From Ptychodera flava (lineage: Eukaryota; Hemichordata; Enteropneusta; Ptychoderidae): a stretch of 64,000 nt of DNA. A program made the translations under genes and the position numbers. Location: the NCBI RefSeq assembly GCF_041260155.1, contig NC_091928.1, forward strand, positions 34,475,388-34,539,387. The letters are read 5' to 3'. Shown one piece after another: positions 33,670-45,372 of the stretch. Under the pieces are notes generated by a model. The model made no database searches and was not told where the DNA came from. It worked only from the letters and a program-made list of their open reading frames with translations. Numbering within the stretch: the stretch's first letter is position 1; the number at the start of each line of letters is the position of its first letter.

Positions 33670-35295
33670 TGCCTGCTGGCTTTTTTGGCAAAAGCAGCCG
33701 TTATGAAGAGGGTGCCTCGAAACGCACTCTCACACCGCGTATATAAGCCTTCTTATTTTGGCTTGAGGATGACAGGCCTTGAATGACTTTCAGAACTGAA
33801 GTGAATGCACGGTTTCCATCGTCCAAATATTTTGAATCGTGTTCCTTGATGTAATTATACAAGTGATAATATGTATGACAAGTATATTCATTCAATGTTA
33901 AAAGCCGAATTTGAAAAGTTCATTTTGTACGGTTGAGTCTGTCGTCAGTTCGGGTTGTCGATATAGTACCGAGATTCATCCTGGGATTCTCATTTACCTC
34001 GAACTTTGTAGAGTTCAACGTGCTTCCTTTTACCGATAGATATCCATACAAGGGAAGAGTTTACAATGTACATAGTCAGCATAATTGGTCGTTAATAGAG
34101 CGAACACTGCACTGAGGACGGACAATAAGTGACAGGGACTAGACAGGTACCAAAATGTGGAAAACATCAATGAATACAGTGTACCTGGCATTGTGGTCAT
34201 TCATCATTGTGGTAATTCATTCATGTCTGCCATTCAAGAGACAGTTTCTCACGGCCAGCAACCGTGTTTACTTCATTTAAAGGACGATGAACGGAACGAC
34301 ACACATTTAGGGCATTGTCCTAGTTAAATGACTGGCCATAAGTGACCTTTAATACATCGAAAGATACTACAAATGGACACACGGTATGTTTTTTGGGAGC
34401 GGAGGGGTCCGACTTTATTTACATGTTGTCACAGGAATATTAAAAGGCCGAGTAAAGGTTGACGTAACTTTAGTTGATTCATAACGAAATAAATGATTGC
34501 TCAACCACGAGAAGAACGATATTTCCAAGAATATCGGACGAAAGTTGTCGTTCATACAATGTAAATTTCAAAATGTTCGATTTATTGTTTCATGGGTAAT
34601 CATATTACCATTCGACGTTTCCTCTATGTAAGATTATCTCTCAGTCTGCATTCAATAGCAATTATATAGAAGTTGGGTTTCTTTTATATGCCTTCTCTTT
34701 CGTTTTTTGATTTGTTTTGTTGTTTGTTTTTTCAGGTAACAAAGCTTTAAAACTCAACATGTTGATCATTGAAACTTCGTTTCAGTCCATTTGACGATTA
34801 ACAGAGGGGAAATGAGGTCACTGGCCACGCTGGCAGGTTATAGACAGCGAATCAGTCACCTTAAAGCCGCACTTTTCAACCCAGGTTCTCGCATTAGTGG
34901 AGTTCTCCTCCCAGTCAAACCCTTGGCCAGTACGATATTTGATTTCTATTACATGAATTGCACAAACTGATTCCAACCTTTTGTCACCTTACTAATCCTG
35001 CAAACAGAGTTTATACAAACGTTTGATTGACGGTCGGTTCAAATCGCCCCATTGATTCCCCACCACAAACGCTGGAATTTCCTAAAAAATTGTCTTCCAG
35101 CCGCGTTAGACTTTGAATATAACCACAGAGTTCGATCGGCAGCAACTTCCCGCTGACCGCTTGGCAGTCTGTCTGCGTTTTTGCGGCCGGGGAAAACTAA
35201 AAAGTGGCATTTTCTGCAGCGTTTGCCCGCGTGTTACCTGTTCGGTGTCCACTTACACAATGAACGCCTCCATAGCTTCGCGTCCTTTAATCACG
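33670..35295. other. Gene-poor stretch right of the array
   Basis: No convincing gene. A minus-strand open stretch at 33701-33895 reads YHLYNYIKEHDSKYLDDG, NRAFTSVLKVIQGLSSSS and looks protein-like, but it has no supporting splice context that I could read. A small plus-strand ORF at 34155-34280 is listed separately. Confidence 0.4.
34155..34280 (+). CDS. Small ORF with signal-like N-terminus, 41 residues
   Basis: The start codon has a fair context (ACCAAAATG). It reads MWKTSMNTVYLALWSFIIVV, IHSCLPFKRQFLTASNRVYF(I), stop. The first 24 residues are hydrophobic like a signal peptide, and a dibasic KR follows. An internal donor-like ATTGTG^GTAATT would make it the first exon of a longer gene. 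No related sequence occurs in the window, so it may be chance. Confidence 0.2.
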   Translation: MWKTSMNTVYLALWSFIIVVIHSCLPFKRQFLTASNRVYFI

Positions 35296-35302
35296 CCCGT
35301 AA

Positions 35303-35860
35303 CACAGGCCACCCAATAAGTATTACTGAGTTTTCTCTGTCATTTTCTCTTCTTTCTTCATGCTCTGAATGATCGGAATAAAAAAAATAAATGGTTTATA
35401 TAACCTAACCTAGCCTCTGTGACTCTTTATTTATTTTACACTCCATTACAAGGATATATATCTCTCATACACACATGCTGTAATTAATTAGTCAACACAA
35501 CTAATTATGCTAATCCGTGGACTTATCAGGGATTTTACGGGTTGGTCAACATCGCGAAAGATAGGAATGGTTACTAAACTTTTTCATTAACATCACTATC
35601 TTTCCGATGTTGACCAACCTCTGATAAGTCCACGGATTAGCATAATTAGTTGTGTTGACTAATTAATTACAGCATGTGTGTATGAGAGATATACGTCCTT
35701 GTAATGGAGTGTAAAATAAATAAAGAGTCACAGAGGCTAGGTTAGGTTATATAAACCATTTATTTTATTTATTCCGATCATTCAGAGCATGAAGAAAGAA
35801 GAGAAAATGACAGAGAAAACTCACTACTACTCCATGGTAATACTTATTGGGTGGCCTGTG
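35303..35860. mobile_element. Palindromic transposon A, 558 bp, 7 bp target duplication
   Basis: The ends are CACAGGCCACCCAATAAG and its mirror. The arms are almost perfectly complementary over about 270 bp each, meeting near 35580 with a short asymmetric centre. The flanks are CCCGTAA at 35296-35302 and again at 35861-35867, an exact 7 bp duplication. Removing element and duplication joins the flanks cleanly. No coding capacity. A 7 bp duplication is uncommon (known for some Dada- and P-type elements), so the superfamily is open. Confidence 0.9.
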
Positions 35861-35917
35861 CCCGTAACGGTCAGCTACTCAGCCCCAAGTGCAGCGCAAA
35901 TAAATCGGTAGTTTTAC

Positions 35918-36488
35918 CACAGGCGACCCAATAAGTTCTGAGTTTTTCACACTGTTTTCTCTATCATTTTCTCTTCTTTCTTCATGCTCTGAATGATCGG
36001 AATAAATAAAATAAATGGTTTATATAACCTAACCTAGCCTCTGTGACTCTTTATTTATTTTACACTCCATTACAAGGATATATATCTCTCATACACACAT
36101 GCTGTAATTAATTAGTCAACACAACTAATTATGCTAATCCGTGGACTTATCAGGGATTTTACGGGTTGGTCAACATCGCGAAAGATAGGAATGGTTACTA
36201 AAACGGGCTCCTTTTTCATTAACATCACTATCTTTCCGATGTTGACCAACCTCTGATAAGTCCACGGATTAGCATAATTAGTTGTGTTGACTAATTAATT
36301 ACAGCATGTGTGTATGAGAGATATACGTCCTTGTAATGGAGTGTAAAATAAATAAAGAGTCACAGAGGCTAGGTTAGGTTATATAAACCATTTATTTTAT
36401 TTATTCCGATCATTCAGAGCATGAAGAAAGAAGAGAAAATGATAGAGAAAACAGTGTGAAAAACTCAGAACTTATTGGGTCGCCTGTG
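35918..36488. mobile_element. Palindromic transposon B, 571 bp, 7 bp target duplication
   Basis: Same family as the element 57 bp to its left. The ends are CACAGGCGACCCAATAAG and its mirror, flanked by GTTTTAC at 35911-35917 and 36489-36495. The body is nearly identical to element A (for example GTGTTGACTAATTAATTACA in the right arm), but it has its own terminal stretch (TTCTGAGTTTTTCACACTG). Different target duplications show that these are two insertions, not a tandem duplication. Confidence 0.9.
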
Positions 36489-36959
36489 GTTTTACTAAAA
36501 ACTTCATTAAGAGGATCGGTACTTTCTTGTCATTACTATATTTCCCCAGAGTGGCTCCTTTCAGTGAGATCACCTGAAGTGTATTGAGAAGTTGAGGTAA
36601 TCAAAACTAAGATGATTTTTACTGGCGCCTTTATTCAGCTGTCAGCTCAGCAAAATCTCAAGATTTAAGCTTAAGGAAGGTCAGCTATTGTCTGTCTGCC
36701 CATTAATTACTAGCAACTCTTGATTAATATAAAAATCAACTGTGGTGACTTTGCGTTTCAAGGAAAACAAAAGTTTGTTGTTTGGGATCGACGGATGAGC
36801 ACCATGAACTCACTTAGCGCAAATCTGCTTCAGCTACAAGACGTCGGCCGTCCTGACCTCACAGGTCATGATGTGTTGTCGCGATAATTTGTGCAAAGTG
36901 TATCTTTTGTTTTTCTTGTGATTTGTCAATCAACGCACACTAGCGCTCTTTAACGACTT

Positions 36960-37745
36960 GGCAAATGTAGTGATTCAATTGGCACAACTCATTTTTGGGC
37001 CAAAGTCATTCTTTGGTACCGGAGATCCATATAAAATACACAATTTTATCAGTCGAAGGGATATTTATATTAATTAGATAATTTATTCCTTTATTATAAG
37101 CGCGCACATTTACTTATATTGATGAGGTTATGCCGATGCCGATCCAAGTATGCAGCGTATTTTCCCGTCTGTCAGTGTACTTGCTCGAGGCATGCAGTGT
37201 ACTGTGACAGAAACAGGAATAAATTAAACTGTCAAGGTCATTGATGTTATTTTCGTAATGCCCGTACAATATGTAGTTAAAAATCAACGAAGCAATTATC
37301 AACTCGGAAACCCCGTTTTATTCTCATATTATCAAGTGCTGTCTTCATCGTCGACCGCACTATAATCTCTTCACTTAGGACTCGTCTCAGCCCTGCCCCA
37401 ATGGCGTTGTTTCTTGCGGAAGGATAAAGTCTCTTTGCCCAGAAAGCGACCTGTTTTATAACATGACCCTTGTCACTTGTGCCAGAGGATGCATGGACAC
37501 AATGCGGCAGCATCTGCACTTTGAAGAGAGGTCATCCACCTGAGACTTGTAACCCACTATTGGCCCAGTTTGAAAAACAGCTTAGTCATGACATACCGCC
37601 CCCTTTCCCTGCCAGTTTTTCTCTTCACTGCGACTGCCAATGGCCATTGCACGTACGCCTAAATGACATTCATTTACCTGGAGCACTAACTATTTTACAC
37701 AGTACTCTGGTGGCATGCTGCGTATCAGGTCCAATTTTGAAGTTT
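36960..37745 (+). repeat. Fourth, partial copy of the duplicated segment
   Basis: Aligns with 3640-4530 (GATGAGGTTATGCCGATG, TCAGCCCTGCCCCAATGG, CCAGAGGATGCATG, GGTACTCTGGTGGCATGCTG-like), with more differences than units 1-3 show among themselves. It stops before the peptide-gene exons, so no fourth peptide gene is present. Confidence 0.7.
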
Positions 37746-37759
37746 ACTGATGAAGATCG

Positions 37760-38800
37760 TCGTCCATGACAGATCGACAGCTCAATACGCTGAAAAACAT
37801 TGACTGCTTGTGTTATAGAAACTTCAGACTGACATATAATCTGTCAAGCTGATGAATATCTTTGGACGGTGTCATTATCGGTGACACAGACTCCCCAGGA
37901 CGGGCAAATTCCTTTTGAGAGTCAATGAATATACCAAATTCAGAATCTTGAACCAACACATCTAATCCGATCCAATCAACAAATCAGGTAACTTTAGATT
38001 AATATCGACAATAGAGGAAGCTTCTATTGTTATACACATGAATTCCAAATATTAAAGGGACATTACCTGTAACTGTTGACTAATTTTTCACTACTCTGTT
38101 TCAATGTATCAACTACAGAATTTTACTATAATCCGATCATCGTGACCAATGCCCGGTGTCTTGCTTGCCAACACAGCCTGTATATGTGAAATGACCATTG
38201 TTATTGTTGATAAATGTATTCTAGTCCGGACCTGAATACAAACTTTAAACAATAACAATGCAGATTATACTGATATAGGATATATTTATGAGCTAAATAT
38301 TAGGAATTTCTCCATGGTTCAGGGATTCAAACCAGAAACTGCAGATGATACACAGAAACAAACAAATAAGAAAATGATCAAAGTTACAGCCAATGGATCT
38401 TTAATGCAGCAGGTCATAAGATTCACGCTTAGGTTTACCTTATCATATCGAGAGTAGTTCTCACATTCCAAACCAAGTATTAACATAGGAAGTTGTTGGT
38501 TTAGAAATATTTGATGTTGCATTATTGTCATATCATAGGCATCTGTTGAATATTCTCCGGTTAAAGTTATTCATTAAGTTGCTGACGATTTTCCTAGAAT
38601 GAAAATGATTGAATAAATAAGTGTTGTAATTATTGGTGAGAATAAGATTCTCAGACTAGTCGACGTTTCGCCAATTTGACTCTTGACTTCGAATTAACGC
38701 CAATTTCTTATCAACTAATTTCAAAACAAGTGATTTGGTTTTGACATCACCGGTAATTTGTCAGACAAAAGTTCTTCTAGTGGAGGAATCGCAACTTAGA
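37760..38800. other. No gene seen
   Basis: AT-rich intergenic sequence. At 38165-38300 it holds a partial relative of the small element at 48288-48414 (CCAACACAGCCTGTATATGTG). No exon could be supported. Confidence 0.4.
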
Positions 38801-38904
38801 CTTTCTTCATTTGTACGTTTTATCGCAATCAGAGTCATCTGGTGTATAGAAGCGCCCTCATTACGAGGTCTTGGTCCGTACTTCGGCTTCCCGTAACTGG
38901 AAGA

Positions 38905-38976
38905 TCCGTCGCTCGAGGGCGCTCTCTACGCTCCTCCCTCTAGAGGGGAGCGTGGAGAGCGGACTCGGGCGACGGA
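38905..38976. repeat. GC-rich hairpin, about 33 bp arms
   Basis: CCGTCGCTCGAGGGCGCTCT ... CGCTCC mirrors GGAGCG ... AGAGCGGACTCGGGCGACGG with a few mismatches around CTCTAGAG. It is absent from the related block near 550-610. It could be a tiny foldback element. Confidence 0.75.
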
Positions 38977-39189
38977 TATTTCAGTCTAGGCTTTCCGACG
39001 CCAACTTCATTAAAGTGATTAGTTGTTTACCTTCCTATTACTTCATAAGAGAACGGTGGTCAAAGTCCCCGTCAGTCACACAGGACAGGTATTATTTTAT
39101 GAAATTTCAGGAAATGTTCATTACACATGTTCAGCGAGGATGCGTCACTGTTCTTTCGTTTTCAGTCCCTGTTTCGACTTGAAGTAACA

Positions 39190-40330
39190 CACTACATCGC
39201 AAAACCAGGTGAGGAGGCATGTGCCCTGTAAGACAACAACTTCACGTGACAATGTCATGAAAAGAAATCGCGACGTTAACACTAGTATTTTCACTTTGAG
39301 AAGGAAACTTTTCAAAATTTAGACAATGATAATAGAGAGATAACAGACAGATTGAATAACGTTTTTAACAGTGACAATCATAGTATTATATTTATCCGAC
39401 GGGTAATGAAGAAAAGCTACATGCCCAGACGAAGAAAAGAGCCGCAACAGAGAAAACAAGCCAGTACTTGAATGTCGTGTTATCTCTCATACAAAATTTG
39501 AAATCGCTTTATTAGAGTCCCTTGTTTCAGTTACTGACATTCAGAAATCAACAGCTTGGAACAAATCCTACAATTGACAGATACACGTGTTTCCATCGTG
39601 TTTTCCAAATTAATGTATTGCGTGTAGTACGGCATCGGCACGGCCACTGACTCATGATCATATAATGTGTTTTACTCATAAATAATTATTTTTTTTTCTG
39701 ACTCATATTTTACAAAATTTTAAAATTTCAAAAGGGAATGTCACAGCTTGTTTTGACAGCTCTCCTGCAACGATTTACAAATTCCCCTTCTGGAGTGTCT
39801 GTACGTTTTCCCTCTCCTCATAAGGAATATCGCTTCCCATGGAGAAAACTCCTTATTGCCCTACACTAACTACAGACTCCCAGTTGGCATTTCTTTACCA
39901 TGTGCTCATCCCCCCCCCGAAAAAAAATAATCAAATTCCCTCAAATCCCCGCAGAGTCCGCCTGCTAATAAAAAAACTTGCCAGCTTCCCCTGACAACTT
40001 ATTTTACGATGGTTTTGCATGAAGAGCTTTGTTAATAGCCCAGTGGTTGGCTTGGCCATCGAGGTAGAAAGAATGACTCCCTCCATATGGTTTGACCTGC
40101 ATATTTTAAATCATAAGGCATTGTCTAGGAGGCGCTGTGTTGATATGCACACTTCTGTAGTTGCTCTGATATTGGGTCAAACGTTTTTGTTTGATTTGCT
40201 TGTGAATGTTATCGTCTGTTTGTTTGTTTGCTAACTACCTCCTCATTTACGATGACATCTCATCTCATTTTCTACTTTTGTGAAAGACATTAATGTAACC
40301 TGCAGAAGTTAATAGGTCGTGTAAACCAAA
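39190..40330. other. No gene seen
   Basis: Intergenic; no open frame with credible codon use or splice context. A short poly-C/poly-A run lies at 39910-39930. Confidence 0.4.
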
Positions 40331-40496
40331 GATAATGAATGGGTGGACCAATTTCGTTGGTAACGGACTTTACTCTCAGAGCTTGGCCAAATAGTCCACT
40401 TTGCTTACTCAACAGCTGCACCCTGTGTTTTACTGTTTACAGAAACGCAGTCATATCCGACAACAGAATGAGTTCACAGTCCTCCTTACTCTTTTC

Positions 40497-40780
40497 TTCG
40501 GAAAATGACCACGACGAGGACAGTTTTGGTCAACCTATACATGCGTGTGAAATTCAAAGTTATTTGACTGATATATGTCTGCATGTATACATATCGGGGT
40601 CAATGTCGCTCGCCCAGGTAGCTCACGCAGGTAAGGCGTGAGCGCGGTGGCATGCAAACGTGTTCTCGTCAACTTGGTGGCTTGCAACCGATATTTCCGT
40701 GTCGAACATATATTTCATGACCACCTGTTTTGTTGTCCGCCTGTCTGTGTTTCTCTGCTCGTCTGTCTAGACTTACATCC
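40497..40780 (+). repeat. Direct duplicate of 1185-1445
   Basis: Right-hand partner of the bracketing pair; see the left copy for shared blocks. It is followed by a (GTCT)n-rich stretch to 40860. Confidence 0.6.
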
Positions 40781-40915
40781 TGTCTGCGAACTTTTGAAAT
40801 GTCTGTCTGTCTGTCGGTCGGTCTGTCTGTCTTTCTGTCTGTTCTTTTATCTTACTTTCGCTCTTTCCAAACGCCACAACAAAGTTTAAGCCAATTTGTC
40901 CCATGAAGGCGCGAC

Positions 40916-41526
40916 ATAGGCTTTTTCTTTATTATCGGATAATATCGTCTAAAATTTCTAAGTTAGAGAGTTCCAGTAACATGAGATCAAAGTGATCTAA
41001 TAGGGAAAATATTATCGATTTCATCCGATAAAACAGTGTTTTTAGAATTTTCCACCCATCTGCTTCTAATATTAGACTCTAACTTAGATTTTAGACGATA
41101 TTGTCGATTTTACCGGATATTATTCGATAAAACAGCACGTCGGGCATCTGCCCCTTCCCCACTCGTCTAATATTAGACTCTAATTTAGATTTTAGACGAT
41201 ATTATCGATTTTATCGGATATTATCCGATAAAACAGCACGTCGGGCATCTGCCTCTTCCCCACTCGTTTAATAGTAGACTCTAACTTAGATTTTAGACGA
41301 TATTATCGATTTTATCGGATATTATCCGATAAAACAGCACGTCGGGCATCTGCCTCTTCCCCACTCGTCTAATATTAAACTCTAACTTAGATTTTAGACG
41401 AAATTATCGATTTTATCGGATATTATCTGATAAAACAGCATGTCGGGCATCTGCATCTTCCCCACTCGTCTACTATTAGACTCTAACTTAGATAACTTAG
41501 ATAATATTATCCGATAATGCCTATTG
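40916..41526. mobile_element. TIR element whose body is a 101 bp tandem repeat
   Basis: Candidate termini ATAGGC ... TTATCGGATAATAT at the left and ATTATCCGATAA(T)GCCTAT at the right are inverted. Between them CGTCGGGCATCTGCC recurs at 41138, 41239, 41340 and 41441, an exact 101 bp period. Each unit contains GACTCTAACTTAGATTTTAG and the near-perfect palindrome TTTTATCGGATATTATCCG(ATAAAA). The first unit is partly inverted relative to the rest. No coding potential. Confidence 0.7.
41040..41480 (+). repeat. 101 bp tandem repeat, about 4.5 copies
   Basis: The three central periods are exactly 101 bp and differ at only a few positions, implying recent amplification. Each unit holds two palindromic cores around ATCGAT and CGGATATTATCCG, so the array should fold into serial hairpins. 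Confidence 0.9.
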
Positions 41527-41529
41527 TGC

Positions 41530-43835
41530 CAATGTCGCGGTATCCTCAATTTGTCTACTTGCTCAAGACGTAACGTCTTTATCTATATGCAACGGTCAGT
41601 CTGGATGTGCAGGTATGCAATCACGCTGATGGGTGAAAAAATTTCTATCGCGCTCTTGGTTATAAGTCACATTCAAAGTTAACAGCAACAATATCATAGA
41701 ATAATGACATTGCGCCACAAGAAATGCCAAATGAATCCCTCGCTCTCACAGTTTCATATCTCAAAGCACGAAGATAGTAAGCGATAACGACAAAGTTGCT
41801 ATGGCGTCATTATGAACTCTGAAATTTGAAGAACACGACATTTCGAGGGTCTTACGTTGACATAATTTTGAGTTTATTTCTGTCCACAGTCACATCAGAC
41901 AGTGGGTAAAAGGTAACGTGGTTTCCTAATGTCGGCATGTGCGATGACCCTTCACATGGAGTACAGAGATCTCCTATCGGTAGTCGAGTCGGGTGCACAC
42001 ACTTTTTTGCAGGTTTTATTGTCCGCAGTTACACAACGTATGTCAACCTCCATGCCCTGGACGCGGTACAGTGCCTTGTTTCGGTCCCGTAAATCGCCTC
42101 GCTGTATCAAGGACGCTGTCACATTCTGCCGGGAATTGGGTTACGTCCGCCCAGTGCCGTGTGAGTAGCACGCACTGTTGATACAAGATTTTCACGATTA
42201 GTTACGTGACCCGCGGTGGAGACCCGTGTCTGTTTTAGCGGTGACCCCAGAAGGACGCCGGCAGCGTACTCGGGTGTTGCTTGTTAGATCGGCGAACTCT
42301 CCTGCAAATCCGCAGGAATAGCCATCTCCTGATCGTCTCCCTGGCTTGGCGGTATCTTTTTGAAGGTGAGGGCCAAGTGCTGGACGACCAGTGTCCACTC
42401 GGTGAGTTGTAGTTTATCCGTAAAACATGCCCTGTCCAAATTTGATGTGACGCTGTACACAAATGTCCACGCGCTGTCAAACTATGTCCTCATTTCCGTT
42501 TAACGAAGTACTGAACAATGTACGTGTGACGCACGCCACCGTATATGACTCTACAAAACAAACATATTTCCACCGGTATTGTGTGCGGCAGTCATCTTCC
42601 TATAAGAGTCTGACCAAAGTCACTCTCGAAACAGATCGTTTATGAGGAAATGTTGTAACCGAGTTTTTCCATAATTGAGATGTATTCTTACCCGATAAAA
42701 TGGGTACATTTTTAGAACAGAATCGGTGAGTTTTTGACAGTTGCGAATGTCGCTCGAAATGATGAAAATATATGTTTACATGCTCTTGGAATGTAAACAC
42801 ATGCGATATCAAAACTGATTTGCTCGGGATGGGACTGGGGAGCGAGGCACCTGTTACCCCACCACACATGTCAATTTGACGACTTGCCGGTGACCAGTTC
42901 ACGATAAAGTTCATAGTATTACAAATTCATGTGATATTTCCGGCTTGTCCTCTAAATTACCTGTTTTGAAAGACAGTTTCGTATGTGTGCAATTTAAAAT
43001 ATCTTTTTGTTATATGCATATTTTGACGCATGACTGCTCGTTGAAGTTACAAATAAAAATAAAACAAATTCTGTATTTAAGACCATTATGGCATAGCATA
43101 ACTAAATTTCACAAATGTTTCGTGTTTCCTTTGTCCTCGGAGCGTTACGCCACTTCCAGATGTAATAGAGGATGTTGAAGAATGGAGTACAGCTTCAGAA
43201 CACACACAAGTAGTGCTGCAACAGATTCTTAAGTTCAGAAAGTTTGAAGTAGATTTATATTTGAACATTATTCTGCGACTGGAAATTCATACAGAGTTGG
43301 AACCGCTTTTGTGGTCCCCTGGGGACTAACCAGCCGTGTTCTCGGTAACACTGGGGCAGACAAGGCCGATGATACGGTCCCGCCAGCATAGAAAGACCGT
43401 GCACAAAATTTAACGTAGAAAAATTCCAAAGCAATATGATGCTAGGGGTGCAAGCTGCTTCAAAATAGTTTTGATAGTCTCCGAAGGAAACGGCATTCTC
43501 TTCATGGTGAAAACTGGGCCCACTGTTTTTCAGGCTCGCCGTCACGGTGTTTTCACCACACTACACCTTTGCATAAGATATGGAAGCGTACATCATTGAG
43601 TGTACCTTGAAAGTCCGGGTGATTCGTCCTTGGCCGAAAACAAGTAAGGTGAACGTTCACTCTAGCTACAATCGGCGGTGACCTTGACAGATAGCATCAC
43701 AGTCGATCACAGGAGTTAATTGTCTCATATTTGCGATAGCGCTGTTGTCTTTACGGATTTATTTAAAGATTACGTACATCATTTTAGAGTTTATGAGGTC
43801 AACGATCCACTGCTGACAGCTCGTCGTTGAAAGAA
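41530..43835. other. No supported gene; locally GC-richer patch
   Basis: Positions 41990-42420 are GC-richer than the surroundings and contain open, exon-like stretches on both strands, e.g. plus strand LLDRRTLLQIRRNSH, LLIVSLAWRYLFEGEG ending at CACTCG^GTGAGT. The frames on the two sides of 42190-42240 do not join by readable splice sites. I leave it unassigned. Confidence 0.35.
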
Positions 43836-43838
43836 CAA

Positions 43839-44136
43839 TTAAAATTAAAAGACTTTAACCTTTGCTCAAACTTTCCATAAGGAAACTACAAACCATCCAG
43901 TTTGAAAGTAAAGGATAAAAGCTTGGGTCGCATAATTCGTGCAAAATTCGGTACAGAAACGCATTACGCAATATTTACACAGGCTTGGCATTCGAATGGC
44001 CGACATTCCATAAGATTTTGATTTTCACAAAAATGCTTCGAAGCTTCAAAATGAGCCCCAAAAAGCATTTGACCAAAAAAGTTATTGTTGGAAAGTCAGA
44101 ATATCTGTCCCCGAGGTGCATCATATCCTGAGTTAA
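43839..44136 (+). mobile_element. TTAA-flanked MITE, GGCCGCCAT family, copy 3 (diverged)
   Basis: Shares CTTTGCTCAAACTTTCC, CCCCGAGG and the overall order with 6192-6545. The GGCCGCCAT core is altered to GGCCGACAT. It is the most diverged copy, shortened in the middle. Confidence 0.55.
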
Positions 44137-44139
44137 ATT

Positions 44140-45230
44140 TGTCGCCAGTGTATAGCTTGCACGGCCCAGAGCCACCGTATTGTCTATCTAGTAAAAGATA
44201 AGGTCCAAGATAAGGTCATTTTCAAAAGATAGCGAGATAGCTACTGCTGTCAGTGTCCCCCACAGCAGTGGTTCGAACATCCCAATGGATAGACAGTAAG
44301 CATGTAATTTGCTTCAACATTTTCTCTTGTACTTTTAAGCGCTCAGTCGTCATGGGGACAGTTGCTATGATTTTTTTCTATTCTTTCTTTTGTAATGATT
44401 ATGACATGCAGTAATCTAATAGCCCAGCAAAATATTATTCTTGTTCTGGGAACTTCCTTCTCCACCAGTGAGTGTTAACGTGACGTAAACACATTTTGTA
44501 CGTGTATCAAAATATTGTCAAAACGCTCGTTCGGGAGCGTCATTTTTAAATCGCTAATTTTGCCTGCCCACATTTTCCTTTCAAAATAAATTAATAAATT
44601 CCTCCCGTAAAGTTATTCCAACTTCAAGTAAGGAACATTCCGTGGGCACTCAATGATGGTAAGAGCCTACAAAATGAAAGTTTTAAACTTGTACTCATAT
44701 TTTACACAAAGAGTCTTTCAAATATCCGCTTTCATCAAGAATTACAATCAGGGGTTCGTGCAAAGTTTATATTCCTCTGAAAACTTTCCGAGGCCGGATC
44801 CAAAGTCTGTAGACAGCAAAGTTCTCTGCACAGTTGGCCGGCAGATACCTTTTGGGTCGATGTACGGGGAAATACAGAACTCGCAAGCTGTCTATTAGTT
44901 TTATCTCAAAGGAAATATATTCGAACGATAAACAGTTCACTGAAGCCATGTTAAGAGTAAATATCACTGATGAGAGAAATTGGGATTGTAAGGTATCGGC
45001 TTTAAACTAATTTTTAAAAAGGTTAATTCTGATACGACCAGCTTCACAGCACGTGCTGTGCGAATTGATTGTCCGAAAATATTTTCCTTCAGGGCCTGAG
45101 CGAAGTTCTTGGTACATTAAAACAAGAAAGTGTCCAAACGACGTCTACGTACACTTTTTTTGTTTGTTTGTTTGCTTGCTTGCTTTTGGTTGACATTTCT
45201 GAAAAACCATTTTATTTTAAACTCTTATCG
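44140..45230. other. No gene seen; upstream region of the first PY gene
   Basis: Intergenic or promoter-proximal. An acceptor-like ACTCTTATCGTTTCAG at 45234 suggests that the first coding exon of the downstream gene is preceded by a leader exon somewhere here; none could be picked out. Confidence 0.35.
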
Positions 45231-45372
45231 TTTCAGGTTTCGACGTTATCGGCACGACACGTTTTTTTCACCCCGAATGGCACCCGAAGACACGCCCGTG
45301 AGAAGCGCGCATGTGCAGATCTCTCGTTTCAAGGAATGAGCACAGAGGGTGAAAGGTCACTCCATAACAACA

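Noticed and set aside
40916-41526. Regularly spaced repeats resembling a CRISPR array
   Set aside because: The 101 bp units are contiguous without unique spacers, palindromic throughout and set in a eukaryotic sequence with no cas genes.
41929-42480. GC-richer patch with exon-like frames on both strands
   Set aside because: Stops interrupt each possible join and the donor and acceptor phases disagree. It may be an old gene fragment, but nothing specific can be claimed.
43255-43545. Minus-strand open frame of 96 codons
   Set aside because: No recognisable domain or splice signals; low-information composition and no copy elsewhere to test conservation.
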